Assembly: GCA_934623545.1 (NCBI GenBank)
Contig: CAKTVN010000086.1
Coordinates: forward strand, 1-7,092
DNA from: an uncultured Oscillospiraceae bacterium
Lineage (GTDB): Bacteria; Bacillota; Clostridia; Oscillospirales; Oscillospiraceae
Direction of reading: 5' to 3'
Length of the DNA stretch: 7,092 nt
Under the pieces are notes generated by a model. That model was not told the DNA's origin. It did not search any database and worked only from the letters and a program-made list of their open reading frames with translations. This document shows, one piece after another, positions 6,840 through 7,092 of this stretch; within the stretch, counting starts at the first letter, position 1, and each line of letters begins with the position of its first letter. The position numbers and the translations under genes were made by a program.

Positions 6840-7092
6840 AAAGCGGAAGCGGCAGACGCGGCGCCCCGCAACGCGCATGACCGGCGCGCTGGGCTGTCTG
6901 GCGGCATCGCTTGCGCTCATGGGTGCAATGACGGTATTTTCCCGCGCGGCGCTGAAAACGGGCGCAAACGGAGCGGAAAAGCCGCAGCCGGAGGCGGCTC
7001 ATGCGGCTTCGGAGCCGGAGCGGGACGCTCCGGCGGAAACAGTATTGGCAGAGGGCAGAGCGCCCGCAAGCCGGTGCGAGGGCGTATACAAC
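6799..7092 (+). CDS. N-terminal part of a membrane-anchored protein, probably LCP (LytR-CpsA-Psr) family; cut by window edge
   Basis: An open frame of 98 codons with no stop before the right edge. Visible: a strongly basic N-terminus (RRNAAYLRKRKRQTRRPATR, residues 7-26), one hydrophobic segment (about 27-50: TGALGCLAASLALMGAMTVF), then a Pro/Ala/Glu-rich stretch (about 58-91) and, at the edge, RCEGVYN. This is a type II membrane protein pattern: basic inside, one anchor, flexible linker outside. LCP proteins, which attach wall polymers such as teichoic acids or capsule to peptidoglycan, have this layout. In them a catalytic domain typically opens with a YN-ILL-G-D-like strand, and the last residues here fit its beginning. 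An LCP gene between yqeK and rsfS is also common in Clostridia. The catalytic domain is outside the window, so the family call is inference from topology and position. Other possibilities are another anchored wall enzyme or an unknown secreted protein. It overlaps the previous gene by 41 bases. ATG 6877 is a weaker start because it would remove the basic segment that orients the anchor. Confidence 0.6.
   Translation, partial: MKFYGSRRNAAYLRKRKRQTRRPATRMTGALGCLAASLALMGAMTVFSRAALKTGANGAEKPQPEAAHAASEPERDAPAETVLAEGRAPASRCEGVYN

Overview
The window is a compact, one-direction housekeeping gene block from what looks like a GC-rich member of the Clostridia, most likely Oscillospirales/Oscillospiraceae. 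This placement is inferred from gene order, strong GC bias at third codon positions, purine-rich Shine-Dalgarno sites before each gene, and the form of the SMC C-terminal ATPase motifs (LSGGEKAFVAIALYFAIL). No sequence search could be run.

Layout, all on the + strand: smc (24-3596, chromosome condensin ATPase), ftsY (3622-4515, SRP receptor GTPase), an rdgB/HAM1-type XTP/dITP diphosphatase (4528-5136), a YhbY/YqeI-type CRM-domain RNA-binding protein with a long basic tail (5123-5587), a single ORF fusing NadD and YqeK (5601-6839), and the start of a membrane-anchored protein that runs off the right edge (6799-7092), probably an LCP (LytR-CpsA-Psr) family protein. Gaps between genes are at most 25 bases, and two junctions overlap (14 and 41 bases). 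No promoter or terminator is recognisable inside, so the block reads as part of one operon. There is no non-coding stretch longer than 25 bases.

The block joins two neighbourhoods that are conserved but separate in Bacillus subtilis: (rnc-)smc-ftsY, and yqeI(yhbY)-nadD-yqeK-rsfS. An rdgB homologue sits at the join. The shared theme is core cell maintenance: chromosome compaction, membrane protein targeting, clean-up of damaged nucleotides, ribosome assembly, NAD synthesis and dinucleotide clean-up, then probably cell-wall polymer attachment.

I found no mobile element, CRISPR array, RNA gene, defence system or other clearly new system. The points most worth a second look are the NadD-YqeK fusion, the basic C-terminal extension on the YhbY protein, and the unannotated 3'-partial membrane protein gene at the right edge.
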